From Planctomycetota bacterium (GTDB taxonomy: Bacteria > Planctomycetota > UBA1135 > GCA-002686595): a stretch of 64,000 nucleotides of DNA. Where the stretch lies: positions 1 to 64,000 of the forward strand of contig NZBA01000135.1 in the NCBI GenBank assembly GCA_002686265.1, read 5' to 3'. Below are positions 42,825 through 52,129 of this stretch, piece after piece. A program made the position numbers and the translations under genes. How positions within the stretch are numbered: the stretch's first letter is position 1; each line of letters starts with the position of its first letter. Under the pieces are notes generated by a model, which made no database searches, was not told where the DNA came from, and saw nothing but the letters and a program-made list of their open reading frames with translations.

Positions 42825-45800
42825 TTCGCGGTCGGCTCGGAAACTCGGTCGAAATTGTACAGCCAGTCCAATACGGCCTGGATCTGCTCCCGGTTGGTCG
42901 AATCCGGGTAGACCGTCTGGTATTGGGGCGGATCCCCCGTGAAGTTACCCGGCATGGCCGTAAACGGGTAGATCATGCCCGGGTTCCACAGCCAGTCCTC
43001 CGTCCACTCCTCCCGCAGGCGCTCGCGCGTGAGGGAGAGGTCGGGGCCCCACGCCAAGGGCGTCCCCTCCTGTCCGGGCGGCTGGTCGGCGTGCCAGTGG
43101 CAGTTGTAGCAGTTCACCGCCTGGCTGTCGGTCGCCAGCATCGCCCCGAGTCGAATCTCGTCGGGGTGCGCCGCCACGTGGCTTGGCGCGCGGCGGGTGA
43201 CCCTGTCCGAGCCGGGCACGACCGGACCGTTGAGCTGAAAGCCCTCGGCGGCGCCGAGCGCCAAGATATCGCCGAACTTGGCCTCCGTCTCGGGCGCGGA
43301 GCCGGCCTCGATCGCACGCAGGTCCGCGGGCTTGATGCCCGCGCGGGCCGCGACCTCCTCGAGGCTGACGCCGCTCCCGTCCGCCCGCTGCGTAGCGAGC
43401 TCTGGCCAAGGCTTGCCGTCGGCTTGGAACGTCGGTTTGGCGTCCACGCCCAGGGCGAAACGCAGGGAACGGGCGTAGCGCGCCGGCCAACGCAGGGCGG
43501 AGTCGTGGGCGAAGTAGTCGGCCACGGCCTCCGCCTCGCCCGGCTCGAAGTGGAACGTCGGCATGCGCACGCGCATCTGGCGACGGATCGCGACGGGATC
43601 CAAGAGGAAGGCGTAGAACCAGTCGCGCTGCAACTTGTACCCCTCGTCGATCAGGACGGGGGGAGCGAAGGTGGAGCGGACCTTGTCGTAGGGCTCGTCG
43701 AGGTAGGGGCGCAGCTCTCCGTCCACATCCTCGACCTCACCTTCCTCGCCGAGATTCCAGTAGTAGTACGGATCGTCGGGTGACTCCTCATCGAACATCT
43801 CGATGCCGCTCATGTAGTAGTCGACGACCGTCGCCACGAAGCCACCGCCGACAGGGGGTGTCACGCCGAGCAGGTCCTCGACGGGAATGAAGACGTTCTC
43901 CTGGGTGAGGCCGACCTCGGGGACCACCTCCAGCAGGCGGAAGCCGATGTCCTCCAACTCCTCGTCCATCTCCGTCTCGTAAGCAGCGATCCGCACCCGG
44001 AGTGACTCGAGATCGGATTGGGTTGGAGGCGCCGCCTCCTCACCGATGGGCGCCAACTCAGCCTGGACCGTGTGGACGCGGCCCCCCTCGTCGCGGAAGG
44101 TCACCGTCCCCGGCTTCAAGACGTGGCAAGCGGCGCAGTTCTTCTGCCGAATCACCCTCAGGCCGGTGTCCATCGCGAGTTGTGCCGCGTCAGGCTTCAT
44201 CCCAGCCAGGGGGACCTCGTCCTCCACCAAGCCAATCACGAAAGTCGCGATAGCCTTGATCTCCTCGGGGGCGAGATCGAAGTCCGGCATGCGTAGGCGG
44301 TCGAGGGGATTGCTGATCACCTTGTGCCGATCGAACGAACGCGGCGAACCCAGCTTCTGCTCGACCCAGTTCTCTCGGAAGTGCTTGAACTCCTCGCGCT
44401 CTTCGAGGCCCCAGCCGTGGCTGGCTGCCATCTCGTCGGGAATGAACCCCCAGTCGAGCTTGTCCACGGTCTTCGAACCCCAGGCCGTCAGCTCCGTACC
44501 GATCGGCATGGTGTCCTCGAGACCAGGGATCTCGTGGCACGAGTAGCAGCCCTGGCTGAGGATGAACTTCTCGCCCACGGCGACCAGGAGCTGTTCGGCA
44601 TCGTCCCACGCGAACTCGGAGTTCTCACCGGCGAAGCGTCGCTCCAACTCCCGCCGTCCCTCCCGGCTGAAGAAGCGGCGCGCCTGCTCGCGCAACACGT
44701 CCAAGTCGAACCCAGCCTGCGCCGGGGCCCAGCCGTCGGGTACGTCGTGGAAGAAGCCGTCGGGATCGTCCATCACATAGGAAGTGACGTCCGCCGCGTC
44801 CTGGTCCGAGAGACGCAGGTCCGGCATGCGCGTCTGGTCCCAGTAGGCGTGGGGATCCTTGACCCAACGGTAGAGCCAGCTCGCGTTGATCTTCGTCGCG
44901 ACGCCGCGCAGGTTCGGGCCGTGTTCGTTCGAGTGTTCGCGCTCGAAGGCAAGATCGATGGTCTGCGGTTCCCGACCTGGGTACGGCGCCAGGTTGTGGC
45001 AGCCCAAGCAGCCGGAGAGGCGGAACACCTCACGCCCTCGCTCCGCGTCGCCCGCGACAGGGATCGGCTCCTGTCCGCCCGGCTCGGTGCGGTCCGTGAG
45101 GAAGGCAACGACCGACGCGATGGCCGTCTCGCTCCATTCCTTGCCGAGGATCTCCCGGTCCTCGCCCCACTTCGACTTGACGACGACTTCCTCGGCGCCG
45201 AAATTCTCGAGGTGGAAGATCTGCGGCATCCAGGTCGCCGGACGGAACGCCTTCGGATCGGCGATCCAGGAAGCGATGAAGTCCGGCTGCAACTTGGCTT
45301 GCATCTTCACCAGACTGGGACCAGGCCGGCGCTTGGTCGGGAACCACTCGACCTTGTGGCACGCATAGCAGCCGTAGCGCTCGAACAGGCGGTAACCCTC
45401 GCTCACCTGCGGCGCGTCATCCGCGATCAGCTCCATTGAGCTCTTGTGGCATTGCACGCAGCCAGCCTCGGTGTACTCCTCGGTGAGCATCGGCCAGTCC
45501 CAGTGGTGCTGCTTGTGCCAGTGGTGCTCATCGCGCCACTCCTCGAGCTCATCCGCCATCGGTCGGTGATCGACGCGGATGAAGTCCAGCGCCTCCCCCG
45601 CGCCTCGGTGGCAGATCGTGCAGCCGACCTCGCTCAAAGGGTGCGGCGACTTGGCTGTGAGGTACAGGTCGAGGTTGGGGTGCGAGCGGAACGGCTCCGC
45701 GACTCCTTCATCGAAACCCTCGCGGTCGATCGCTATGTGACACGTGTGGCACATGTCGATGCGCGTCTTGAGGGTGAAGTTCAGGTTGTTGGTCAGGTTC

Positions 45801-46516
45801 GCCAGGACCACCTTCTGGACCTTGATGTTGGGCCCGATGAAGTCCAGACCCGGGATCTGGTCGCGCACGAGGTTCGCCGCCCGGCCGGCAAAGGAGGCGG
45901 GCTCGACGGCCTCGATGCGCGCGCGCAGGATCTCGAGTTCCTTGGCGGCCTCCTTGACCGCGGCGCCCGCCGCCTTCACCTCCGCACGGCGTTGCGCCAA
46001 GCGGGCCTCGCAGTCCGCAACGGCGAAGTCGGCCTCTTCCTTCAGACCTTCAGCGGCTGAAAGGCGAGTCTCGGAGGCATCGACTTCCTCGGCTTCGAGG
46101 GAGTCGTCATGAGCGTGGACCCGGTGCTCCTGCACCTCGAAGAGCAGGAAGTTGTGATCTTGCTTGGCCTTCTTGGCGGCCTCGGTGTTGCGGAACTGGG
46201 TCGCCTCCGCCTGGGTGAGCTCCTCCTCGAGCGCCGCCAACCCGTCCCCGCCCTCGGCTAGCGCGCGCTGGGCGGCAGCGAGGCTCTCGAGGGCGACGCC
46301 CTCGGCCTCGGCCGCGGCCACGAGCTCGGGCGAGAGCAGCGCCGCTTCCGCCCGCTCGACTTCCAGTGCCCGAAACTCGCGCTGGTAGGATTTCCACGGG
46401 GCACTGAAGTCATCCAGCACCATCCAGACCGCTGCCCCGAGAAGCGTGATGCTCGACACCAAGAACCACAGGTTCAGGGTCGGCGTGTGAAAGTGGGTGT
46501 CGCCGCGGTCAGCCAT
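42821..46516 (-). CDS. Octaheme cytochrome c of a bc-type complex
   Basis: 1231 residues. An N-terminal membrane anchor (LWFLVSSITLLGAAVWMVL, residues 15-34) is followed by a long Ala/Glu coiled coil to about 215. Eight CxxCH motifs follow at about residues 255 (CHTCH), 298 (CTICH), 352 (CVQCH), 382 (CYACH), 502 (CLGCH), 656 (CYSCH), 793 (CAACH) and 1135 (CYNCH). Several sit in domains resembling mono-heme c cytochromes with LRLSDQDAADVTSYV or KAIATFVIGL helices. It is encoded directly after subunit IV and is probably the periplasmic electron exit of the quinol-oxidising complex. The long coiled coil ahead of the hemes is unusual. Confidence 0.9.
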   Translation of the reverse strand: MADRGDTHFHTPTLNLWFLVSSITLLGAAVWMVLDDFSAPWKSYQREFRALEVERAEAALLSPELVAAAEAEGVALESLAAAQRALAEGGDGLAALEEELTQAEATQFRNTEAAKKAKQDHNFLLFEVQEHRVHAHDDSLEAEEVDASETRLSAAEGLKEEADFAVADCEARLAQRRAEVKAAGAAVKEAAKELEILRARIEAVEPASFAGRAANLVRDQIPGLDFIGPNIKVQKVVLANLTNNLNFTLKTRIDMCHTCHIAIDREGFDEGVAEPFRSHPNLDLYLTAKSPHPLSEVGCTICHRGAGEALDFIRVDHRPMADELEEWRDEHHWHKQHHWDWPMLTEEYTEAGCVQCHKSSMELIADDAPQVSEGYRLFERYGCYACHKVEWFPTKRRPGPSLVKMQAKLQPDFIASWIADPKAFRPATWMPQIFHLENFGAEEVVVKSKWGEDREILGKEWSETAIASVVAFLTDRTEPGGQEPIPVAGDAERGREVFRLSGCLGCHNLAPYPGREPQTIDLAFEREHSNEHGPNLRGVATKINASWLYRWVKDPHAYWDQTRMPDLRLSDQDAADVTSYVMDDPDGFFHDVPDGWAPAQAGFDLDVLREQARRFFSREGRRELERRFAGENSEFAWDDAEQLLVAVGEKFILSQGCYSCHEIPGLEDTMPIGTELTAWGSKTVDKLDWGFIPDEMAASHGWGLEEREEFKHFRENWVEQKLGSPRSFDRHKVISNPLDRLRMPDFDLAPEEIKAIATFVIGLVEDEVPLAGMKPDAAQLAMDTGLRVIRQKNCAACHVLKPGTVTFRDEGGRVHTVQAELAPIGEEAAPPTQSDLESLRVRIAAYETEMDEELEDIGFRLLEVVPEVGLTQENVFIPVEDLLGVTPPVGGGFVATVVDYYMSGIEMFDEESPDDPYYYWNLGEEGEVEDVDGELRPYLDEPYDKVRSTFAPPVLIDEGYKLQRDWFYAFLLDPVAIRRQMRVRMPTFHFEPGEAEAVADYFAHDSALRWPARYARSLRFALGVDAKPTFQADGKPWPELATQRADGSGVSLEEVAARAGIKPADLRAIEAGSAPETEAKFGDILALGAAEGFQLNGPVVPGSDRVTRRAPSHVAAHPDEIRLGAMLATDSQAVNCYNCHWHADQPPGQEGTPLAWGPDLSLTRERLREEWTEDWLWNPGMIYPFTAMPGNFTGDPPQYQTVYPDSTNREQIQAVLDWLYNFDRVSEPTAN

Positions 46517-46559
46517 GCCAGTTCGATGGAAGGAGGGAAGAGCTGGAACGTCTGGGTGG

Positions 46560-47648
46560 TCAGATATTGAAGAACCACTCGGGGATGCCCACGAAGTACT
46601 TCAGGCTCACGGTCCAGCGAAGGAGCATCTTCAGCGGCACGAGACCGAACCACAGCAGGAGGTGCATGAACACGTGGTAGCGGACGAGGTGCTCGCGCGC
46701 CCCCGCATAGAAGGCCTTCAGCAGCGGCCGCTCGAGCAACTTGGGCAAGATCAGAAAGTAGCCCAGGATGAAGGCGATACCCGGCGCCTCGCGCACGAGA
46801 GGTGCCGACGGGCGCGGCTGCCCGAGCAACTCGACCCAGAAGTACGTCGAGAGGTCGACGTTCACCATCGGCTCCAGCTTGTGCAGGTCCCAGTACTCGA
46901 ACGGCCCGAAGAACGACCAGTTGGGCCCGCGCAAGAAGGTGCCCAGGATCACGAAGGAGACCCAGAAGAGCAGGAAACCGACCCAGAAGAACGAGACGGC
47001 GAAAGGCCGTTCCTCGAAGGTGTAGTAGCCGTTGCCCTTGGGATTGACGTCCAAGTACGGGATCGCCATCAGCCCCACGACGATGTAGCTGGGCAGCAGA
47101 ACACCGGCGATCCAGGGGTCGAAGTAGACCAACAGCTCCTGGAGCCCCAGGAAGTACCAGGGCGCCTTGGAGGGATTGGGTGTGCGCGCGGTGGCCGCGT
47201 ACTCCTCGATCGGTGCTTCGATGCTCACCGACCAGATGATCAGCGCCGCGGTGAACAGCACCATGCAGATCAGCTCGATGTAGACCAGGTCCGGCCAAGT
47301 GAACACCTTCTGCTTGGACAGCTCACCCTCAAGGGACGGCCTGCCCGCCTTGATCCGCTCGTCGTTCAGGTAGGCGCGCCGCAGTGACAGCCAGCTGAAG
47401 AACACAACGCTGAAGATCAGGATGATGATCGGGACGTTGTCGGGTTTGGTGACGATCCGGTTGAAGTTCGGATCACCCCAAGCCCAAACGAGGAACGCGC
47501 TTCCGATCAGGAAGAAAGCGGCGATCAACGACAGCTTCGTGCTGATCTTGCGGAACTTCAGCACCACCGCCAGGAGCAAAGCGCTCCCCAGGAAGTACGG
47601 CACCGGCTTGGTGACAGTGTCGATGAGGTCCTTGATCAACTGGCCCAT
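46560..47648 (-). CDS. Cytochrome b C-terminal domain / subunit IV-like protein, enlarged
   Basis: 362 residues with about eight membrane helices. The core PDLVYIELICMVLFTAALIIWSVSIEAPIEEYA followed by NPSKAPWYFLGLQELLVYFDPWIAGVLLPS corresponds to subunit IV, and APWY stands where the Qo-site PEWY lies in mitochondrial/chloroplast proteins. An extra N-terminal pair of helices and extra C-terminal helices make it about twice the usual subunit IV length (about 160). It lies 43 nt before the octaheme gene and 225 nt after cytochrome b, so it should be part of the same complex. Confidence 0.85.
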   Translation of the reverse strand: MGQLIKDLIDTVTKPVPYFLGSALLLAVVLKFRKISTKLSLIAAFFLIGSAFLVWAWGDPNFNRIVTKPDNVPIIILIFSVVFFSWLSLRRAYLNDERIKAGRPSLEGELSKQKVFTWPDLVYIELICMVLFTAALIIWSVSIEAPIEEYAATARTPNPSKAPWYFLGLQELLVYFDPWIAGVLLPSYIVVGLMAIPYLDVNPKGNGYYTFEERPFAVSFFWVGFLLFWVSFVILGTFLRGPNWSFFGPFEYWDLHKLEPMVNVDLSTYFWVELLGQPRPSAPLVREAPGIAFILGYFLILPKLLERPLLKAFYAGAREHLVRYHVFMHLLLWFGLVPLKMLLRWTVSLKYFVGIPEWFFNI

Positions 47649-47701
47649 GGGGATCCGATTGTCCTCGCGTTTTCTTCAGCCCGTGCTGTTCGTGAACTCG
47701 T

Positions 47702-47738
47702 GCTCCAGACACAGCGATTCGCTCCCTGGCGGCACTTC
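47702..47738 (+). repeat. Intergenic repeat B, copy 2
   Basis: GCTCCAGACACAGCGATTCG ... CGGCACTTC, sharing its first 15 bases with copy 1. It lies 53 nt upstream of the subunit IV gene inside a cytochrome gene cluster. Confidence 0.65.
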
Positions 47739-47872
47739 CCGAGTCTTGCCGTCAAGGGCGACCCTGCTGACGGGTCGCCGGAAGCGACAGGAACTCAAGA
47801 GTGCTCCAAGGGGACGCGAGGGAGCCGAAGTCGGCCGGTTGGGGAGTCTGGTGCGCGTCTTCATGGAGATTG

Positions 47873-48649
47873 CTAAAGGGGGCCCGAGATGCCGCCGTCC
47901 TTGCGCACCCGCCAGAAATGGACGGCCATCAGGACGGCCGCCACGAGCGGGAAACCGACGCAGTGCAGGACGTAGAAGCGCAGGAGTGCCGCATCGCCCA
48001 CGAAGCGGCCGCCTAGCAGGCCGAAACGGACGTCGTCACCGGCATGGACGAAGTCCAGACCGCCGAAGCTGATGAGCGCCGCGCCTGGCCCCTCGTGGCC
48101 TAGGAACGGGGTCGCGCGGGCCATGTTGGTACCGACCGTGATGGCCCACACCGCCAGCTGGTCCCAGGGCAGCAGGTAGCCCGTGAACGACAACAAGAGG
48201 GTGATCACCAGCAGAATGACGCCGATGTTCCAGTTGAACTCGCGCGGCGGCTTGTACGAGCCGGTCAGGAAGACTCGGTACATGTGCAGCCAGACGGTGA
48301 TGACCATCAAGTGCGCCGCCCAGCGGTGAACCTCCCGCATCACGCCGATCGGCACGTGCTCGCGCAGGGCGAAGATGTCCTGGTAGGCGAGCTCCGCAGT
48401 CGGGCGGTAGTAGAACATCAACAGCAAGCCGGTGATGGTCTCCACCAGGAACAGGAAGAAGGTCAGCCCGCCCATGCACCAGGTGTAGGAGAGCTGGATC
48501 CCACTCCTGCGCACCTTGACCGGGTGCAAGTGTAGAAACACGTTGGACAGGATCGCCAAGGTCCGGTTCCGCGGTGTGTCCGGGTAACCGTGACGGAAGA
48601 TGGACTTCCAGACCTGGGTGCTGCGAAGCGCGTCGAGGAGCTTGTTCAT
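47873..48649 (-). CDS. Cytochrome b, b6-type, with heme-ci cysteine
   Basis: 258 residues with four membrane helices, the b6 (N-terminal) half of a split cytochrome b. Bis-His heme ligands occur as HRWAAHLMVITVWLH (13 residues between first and last His) and HCVGFPLVAAVLMAVH (14 between), the spacing typical of b6. YTWCMGGLTFF aligns with the chloroplast FYCLGGIT segment, so the Cys that binds heme ci covalently is present. GSYKPPREFNWNIGV is the usual loop after helix B. It follows the Rieske gene by about 37 nt. Confidence 0.92.
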   Translation of the reverse strand: MNKLLDALRSTQVWKSIFRHGYPDTPRNRTLAILSNVFLHLHPVKVRRSGIQLSYTWCMGGLTFFLFLVETITGLLLMFYYRPTAELAYQDIFALREHVPIGVMREVHRWAAHLMVITVWLHMYRVFLTGSYKPPREFNWNIGVILLVITLLLSFTGYLLPWDQLAVWAITVGTNMARATPFLGHEGPGAALISFGGLDFVHAGDDVRFGLLGGRFVGDAALLRFYVLHCVGFPLVAAVLMAVHFWRVRKDGGISGPL

Positions 48650-48686
48650 CGATCGCCGGCCATGCCGGTTTCAGGAGCGGCGGTCA

Positions 48687-49283
48687 TCAGGCGTAGTAGA
48701 GGTAGGCGCCGTCCATGGACCACTGCCCCTTCTCTTCCTGGAACTTCGTGTTCTTGTCGATTTCGATCTGGCCGTCGGAAGCCAGCTGAATCTTGAATCG
48801 CTCGAGGGGCCGCGGAGCGGGTCCCTCGATGTTGACGCCCGAGCGCTCGAAGCCCGAGCCGTGGCAAGGACACTTGAACTTCTGGTCGGAGGAGAGCCAG
48901 TTCGGCGTGCACCCGAGGTGCGTGCAAGTGGTCGAGAGGGCGTAGAAACCGTCGGCCTCGCGCACGACCCAGACTCCGTAGGCAGCCTTGAAGCGCAGAT
49001 CCACTTCGCCGACCGCGAACTCCTCGGGGAAGCCGGCCTTGAACTGCTGCGGCGGCTCGTAGAGCACATTGGGGAACATGAAGCGCCCCATGGCGCCGAG
49101 CAGGCCCGCCGACGCGGCGGTGAACACGGCCCAGCCGGCACCCAGCACCGAGAAGAACCCGCGGCGCGAGACCTCGCCGCGCAAGGGAGCGCGCACGAGG
49201 GTCGCGGGCGAGGCGGAGTCGGCCTCGCCGGGCGATGCCGCGCTCTCGGGGCTGCTCTCTTCGGGTTTGCTTTCCTCGCTCAC
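48687..49283 (-). CDS. Rieske iron-sulfur protein
   Basis: 198 residues from GTG 49283 (VSEESKPEESSPES), with GGAGAG shortly upstream. An acidic cytosolic leader is followed by the Tat-like motif SRRGFFSVLGAGWAVFTAAS and a membrane anchor near residues 40-65. The [2Fe-2S] ligands are in CTHLGC (120-125) and CPCHGS (138-143), with the disulfide cysteines present. It transfers electrons from quinol to the c-type cytochromes of the complex. First gene of the cytochrome cluster. Confidence 0.93.
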   Translation of the reverse strand: MSEESKPEESSPESAASPGEADSASPATLVRAPLRGEVSRRGFFSVLGAGWAVFTAASAGLLGAMGRFMFPNVLYEPPQQFKAGFPEEFAVGEVDLRFKAAYGVWVVREADGFYALSTTCTHLGCTPNWLSSDQKFKCPCHGSGFERSGVNIEGPAPRPLERFKIQLASDGQIEIDKNTKFQEEKGQWSMDGAYLYYA

Positions 49284-49509
49284 GATGCTCTCCGGGTTCG
49301 ATGCGCTGGGGGCGCCCGGTCGGGGGACCGAGGGCCCGCTACGGCGGGGGTGGGGAACACTCCGCACGCGGCGGTCCGCCACCCTCCGCCCCGGGCCTCG
49401 GCGCGACTCCGACCGACCCCGCTCGGGGTGCAAGCGAAGCCTCCATTTTGGGCAGGAAGGATGAACGAGCCGGGGCCGGTTCGCAAGCCCCTAAGGCCCA
49501 TTTCCAGGC

Positions 49510-50496
49510 TCAGTCGCCCCCGGCCCAGGCGGCTCGAACCTCCAGGGCGACGGCGCGCAGGTTCGGGTCGTCCGCCCGCTCCGATAGCCCCGCCACGAGC
49601 GGGCGATCCTCGGCGAGCGCCAGGCTCCCCAGGGCCCTCAGGGCCACCTGACGAGCCGTGCTGACCGCCTCGGCCTGAGTCCAGAGTTCGACGTTCGAAC
49701 GTCGCTCGGCCGAGTAGATCTCCGGCTCCAGGAGGTCCCGCAGGACCTCCGCACCGGCCGGATCGCCCAGGTCCGCCAACCCGACGGCGGCATTCAGACG
49801 CATCTCGATGAACGAATCGCCCAGGGCCTCGATCAACAGGGGGCGGGCCTGCTCGGGAGGCAGCTTGCGCGGGGCCACGATCGCCAACGAGCGCAGGTCG
49901 TAGTGCTCGCACTTCCCCAACCGCCCCAGGACATGCGCGAGGCGCTCGTCAGCGACGGTGGAGAGGTCGGCCAGGATCAGGTTCGCCAAGACGTTGAATC
50001 GGATCTCGGCCTGGGGATCCTCGGCCTCGGAGAGCTCGAGCATCGTGACCAGGTAGCCGACGCCCTGATCGTCGCCGAGCTGAGTCAGCAGGGAGGCGAG
50101 CACGATGCGGATCTCGTGATCCGCCTCCGCCGTGCGCTCCCAGGCAAGACCCAGCTTGAGGGCCATCTCCTCGGAGTCCAAGGGCCAGGGTTCGGGTTCA
50201 CCCGCCTCGCGCGCGCGCAGGTTCTCGGCGAACTTCTGCGCCAAGGCGAACAGGGCCTGAGTGCGCTCGTTGGCCCCGCCCGTCTCGACCGCGGTCAGAT
50301 TCTCGGCCAGGGAAGTCGTCCCGCCCGAGATGGCGCCGAAGAGCACAGCCACCAGGACCATCACGACCACGATCAGGGCCGGGACGACCACCAGGGGCAC
50401 CCACATGTTGCGGTAGGGAGAAACCCGCTCCGCGGGCGTCTCGCCTCCCCCCGTTCGGATCGCGGCGCCGGCCACCTGTTTCGTCTCGTTCGTCAT
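49510..50496 (-). CDS. Membrane-anchored HEAT-repeat protein
   Basis: 328 residues. One membrane helix (VPLVVVPALIVVVMVLVAVLFG) near residue 33 leads to periplasmic HEAT-type helical repeats, for example MRLNAAVGLADLGDPAGAEVLRDLL and RQVALRALGSLALAEDRPLVAGLSE. It lies between the PPi-type phosphofructokinase gene and the Rieske gene on the same strand. It may be an assembly or accessory protein of the cytochrome complex; this is inferred from position only. Confidence 0.7.
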   Translation of the reverse strand: MTNETKQVAGAAIRTGGGETPAERVSPYRNMWVPLVVVPALIVVVMVLVAVLFGAISGGTTSLAENLTAVETGGANERTQALFALAQKFAENLRAREAGEPEPWPLDSEEMALKLGLAWERTAEADHEIRIVLASLLTQLGDDQGVGYLVTMLELSEAEDPQAEIRFNVLANLILADLSTVADERLAHVLGRLGKCEHYDLRSLAIVAPRKLPPEQARPLLIEALGDSFIEMRLNAAVGLADLGDPAGAEVLRDLLEPEIYSAERRSNVELWTQAEAVSTARQVALRALGSLALAEDRPLVAGLSERADDPNLRAVALEVRAAWAGGD

Positions 50497-50526
50497 GATC
50501 CCGCTCCCACGCGTCGAGGAGGCCCC

Positions 50527-51753
50527 TCAGCCTCCGAGAGGGAAGTCCGACAGGCGCGCGGTGCGCGGCATCTCTCCCGCCAGAGGGGCGACGTAATCGA
50601 GGAACGCGGGCGCGATGTCGTTGTCGCCGAGCAGGTACTCCTCGTCCAGAGTGCGCGTGTGCTGGGCGACGTTCTCGAGAGCAGTCACGCCAACCCGCGA
50701 GCGGTACTCCTCGCCCTCTTCGCGCTCGATGATCACGGATCCGTGAGCCAGTTCGCCTGCGGTCGCCATGCGCGCGGCCGCGCGACCGACCTCGCGCGCC
50801 TCGCGGGCGTCGACCGGCGAGGCGTAGCCGGCGAAGGAGCGCTGCAGGTAACCGAAGGTATCGGCGCGCACGCGCAGGTTCGAGCCCAGCCGCGCCTTGA
50901 TCTCGGCCGCCAGGAAGTCCCCTAGCGCTCCCGAACCGGAGAGCTGCACGTTGCCGTGTGAGTCGGTTTCGGTGCTCTCGATCAGCGGCTTCCCGTCGGC
51001 GAGGTGGATGCCTTCCGAAGCGGCCACGAGGCAACGGCCGTGCCGGGTGTAGACGCGATCCACGTCCCCCAGGAATGCGTCGAGGTCGAAGATGCGCTCG
51101 GGCACGTAGACCAGGTGGGGACCGTCGTCGTCGTGCTGCCGCGCGAGCACGCTGGCCGCCGTCAGCCAGCCCGCGTGGCGCCCCATGACGATATCGATCT
51201 TGATCCCCGGCAGGCTGCGGTTGTCCTGGTTGTCGCCCATGAACGCCGAGCCGACAAAGCGCGCCGCCGATCCGTAGCCAGGGCAGTGATCGGTGACGCA
51301 CAGGTCGTTGTCGATCGTCTTGGGCACGTGGAACAGGCGCACGTCGTAGGCCTGCTCGAGCGCCAGCTCGTTGAGAATGTGTGCCGTCTCGGCCGAGTCG
51401 TTCCCGCCGATGTAGAAGAAGGCGCGCACTTCGTGGCGCTGGAAGGCGGCCAGCACACGCTCGCACTCCTCGCGGGTCGGCTTCTTGCGCACCGACCGCA
51501 GGGCCGCGCAGGGTGTCACCGCCACCCCCTCGAGGGTCTCGGTGCTCTCCCGGCCCAGATCGATCAGGCGATCTTCGAGGATGCCGGCGATCCCGTGTAC
51601 GGCGCCCAGGACGCCACGGATAGGGTCCGCGGCCCGGCAGCCCTCGATCAGGCCCACGAGGCTCTGGTTGATGACGCTGGTCGGGCCGCCGGACTGCCCG
51701 ATCAGGGCCTTGCCCGGGGGCATCGGGCCCGGAGGAACGCGGTGAGTGCTCAT
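50527..51753 (-). CDS. 6-phosphofructokinase, predicted PPi-dependent
   Basis: 408 residues from ATG 51753. It has the PFK fold with GQSGGPTSVINQSLVG, IGGNDSAET (Asp at the position where ATP-enzymes have Gly in GGDGS), VPKTIDND (Lys instead of Gly in PGTIDND), and MGRHAGWLTAAS. The Asp and Lys pair is the usual mark of diphosphate-dependent fructose-6-phosphate phosphotransferases. It would run reversible glycolysis/gluconeogenesis on PPi, fitting the membrane pyrophosphatase in this window. Repeat B lies about 85 nt upstream of its start. Confidence 0.87.
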   Translation of the reverse strand: MSTHRVPPGPMPPGKALIGQSGGPTSVINQSLVGLIEGCRAADPIRGVLGAVHGIAGILEDRLIDLGRESTETLEGVAVTPCAALRSVRKKPTREECERVLAAFQRHEVRAFFYIGGNDSAETAHILNELALEQAYDVRLFHVPKTIDNDLCVTDHCPGYGSAARFVGSAFMGDNQDNRSLPGIKIDIVMGRHAGWLTAASVLARQHDDDGPHLVYVPERIFDLDAFLGDVDRVYTRHGRCLVAASEGIHLADGKPLIESTETDSHGNVQLSGSGALGDFLAAEIKARLGSNLRVRADTFGYLQRSFAGYASPVDAREAREVGRAAARMATAGELAHGSVIIEREEGEEYRSRVGVTALENVAQHTRTLDEEYLLGDNDIAPAFLDYVAPLAGEMPRTARLSDFPLGG

Positions 51754-51836
51754 GGCTGGTGCTGTGACGCAACGCCCCGGTCGGGGCACGGGAAGCGGAA
51801 GCGGCGCACTCTAGCGCACATCACTCAGGAAGACCT

Positions 51837-51873
51837 GCTCCAGACACGGTAACTCGATCCTCGGTGATGCCGA
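51837..51873 (+). repeat. Intergenic repeat B, copy 3 (diverged)
   Basis: Starts GCTCCAGACACGG and keeps GAAGAC just before it, as in copy 1. The second half is weakly conserved. Confidence 0.5.
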
Positions 51874-52067
51874 CCGGGCTCTCGACGCGGGAAGCGATCC
51901 GGCCAGGACGTCGAGGTCGGCCAGGTTCCAGAGAGTGCCGCCGGGAGACGAGAGGGAGGCGGCAGCGCCCCTCTGCGAAGGCTGGGGCGCACCTTCACGC
52001 GTGAGGGAGGCCGAAAAGGGGCGAACCGACCGCCGGCTCCCGCGGCCGCCGAGCCCGGCCCGCGGGG

Positions 52068-52096
52068 TTGCCTCTCCCGCCCGCCCTGCATACACT
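52068..52096 (+). promoter_or_regulatory. Sigma-70-type promoter for tRNA-Leu
   Basis: TTGCCT (52068-52073) and TACACT (52091-52096) are separated by 17 bp, near-consensus -35 and -10 boxes, placing transcription start near 52103, about 27 nt before the tRNA. Confidence 0.6.
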
Positions 52097-52129
52097 TCCG
52101 CGCCTTCACGGTCGTCGACCGCCCAGGGT

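Larger units (their letters stand above)
51754..52129. other. 376-nt region between the PFK gene and tRNA-Leu
   Basis: Holds repeat B copy 3 at about 51837-51873 and, nearer the tRNA, a sigma-70-type promoter at 52068-52096. Short direct and inverted GC-rich stretches occur but no ORF with convincing support. Confidence 0.5.
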
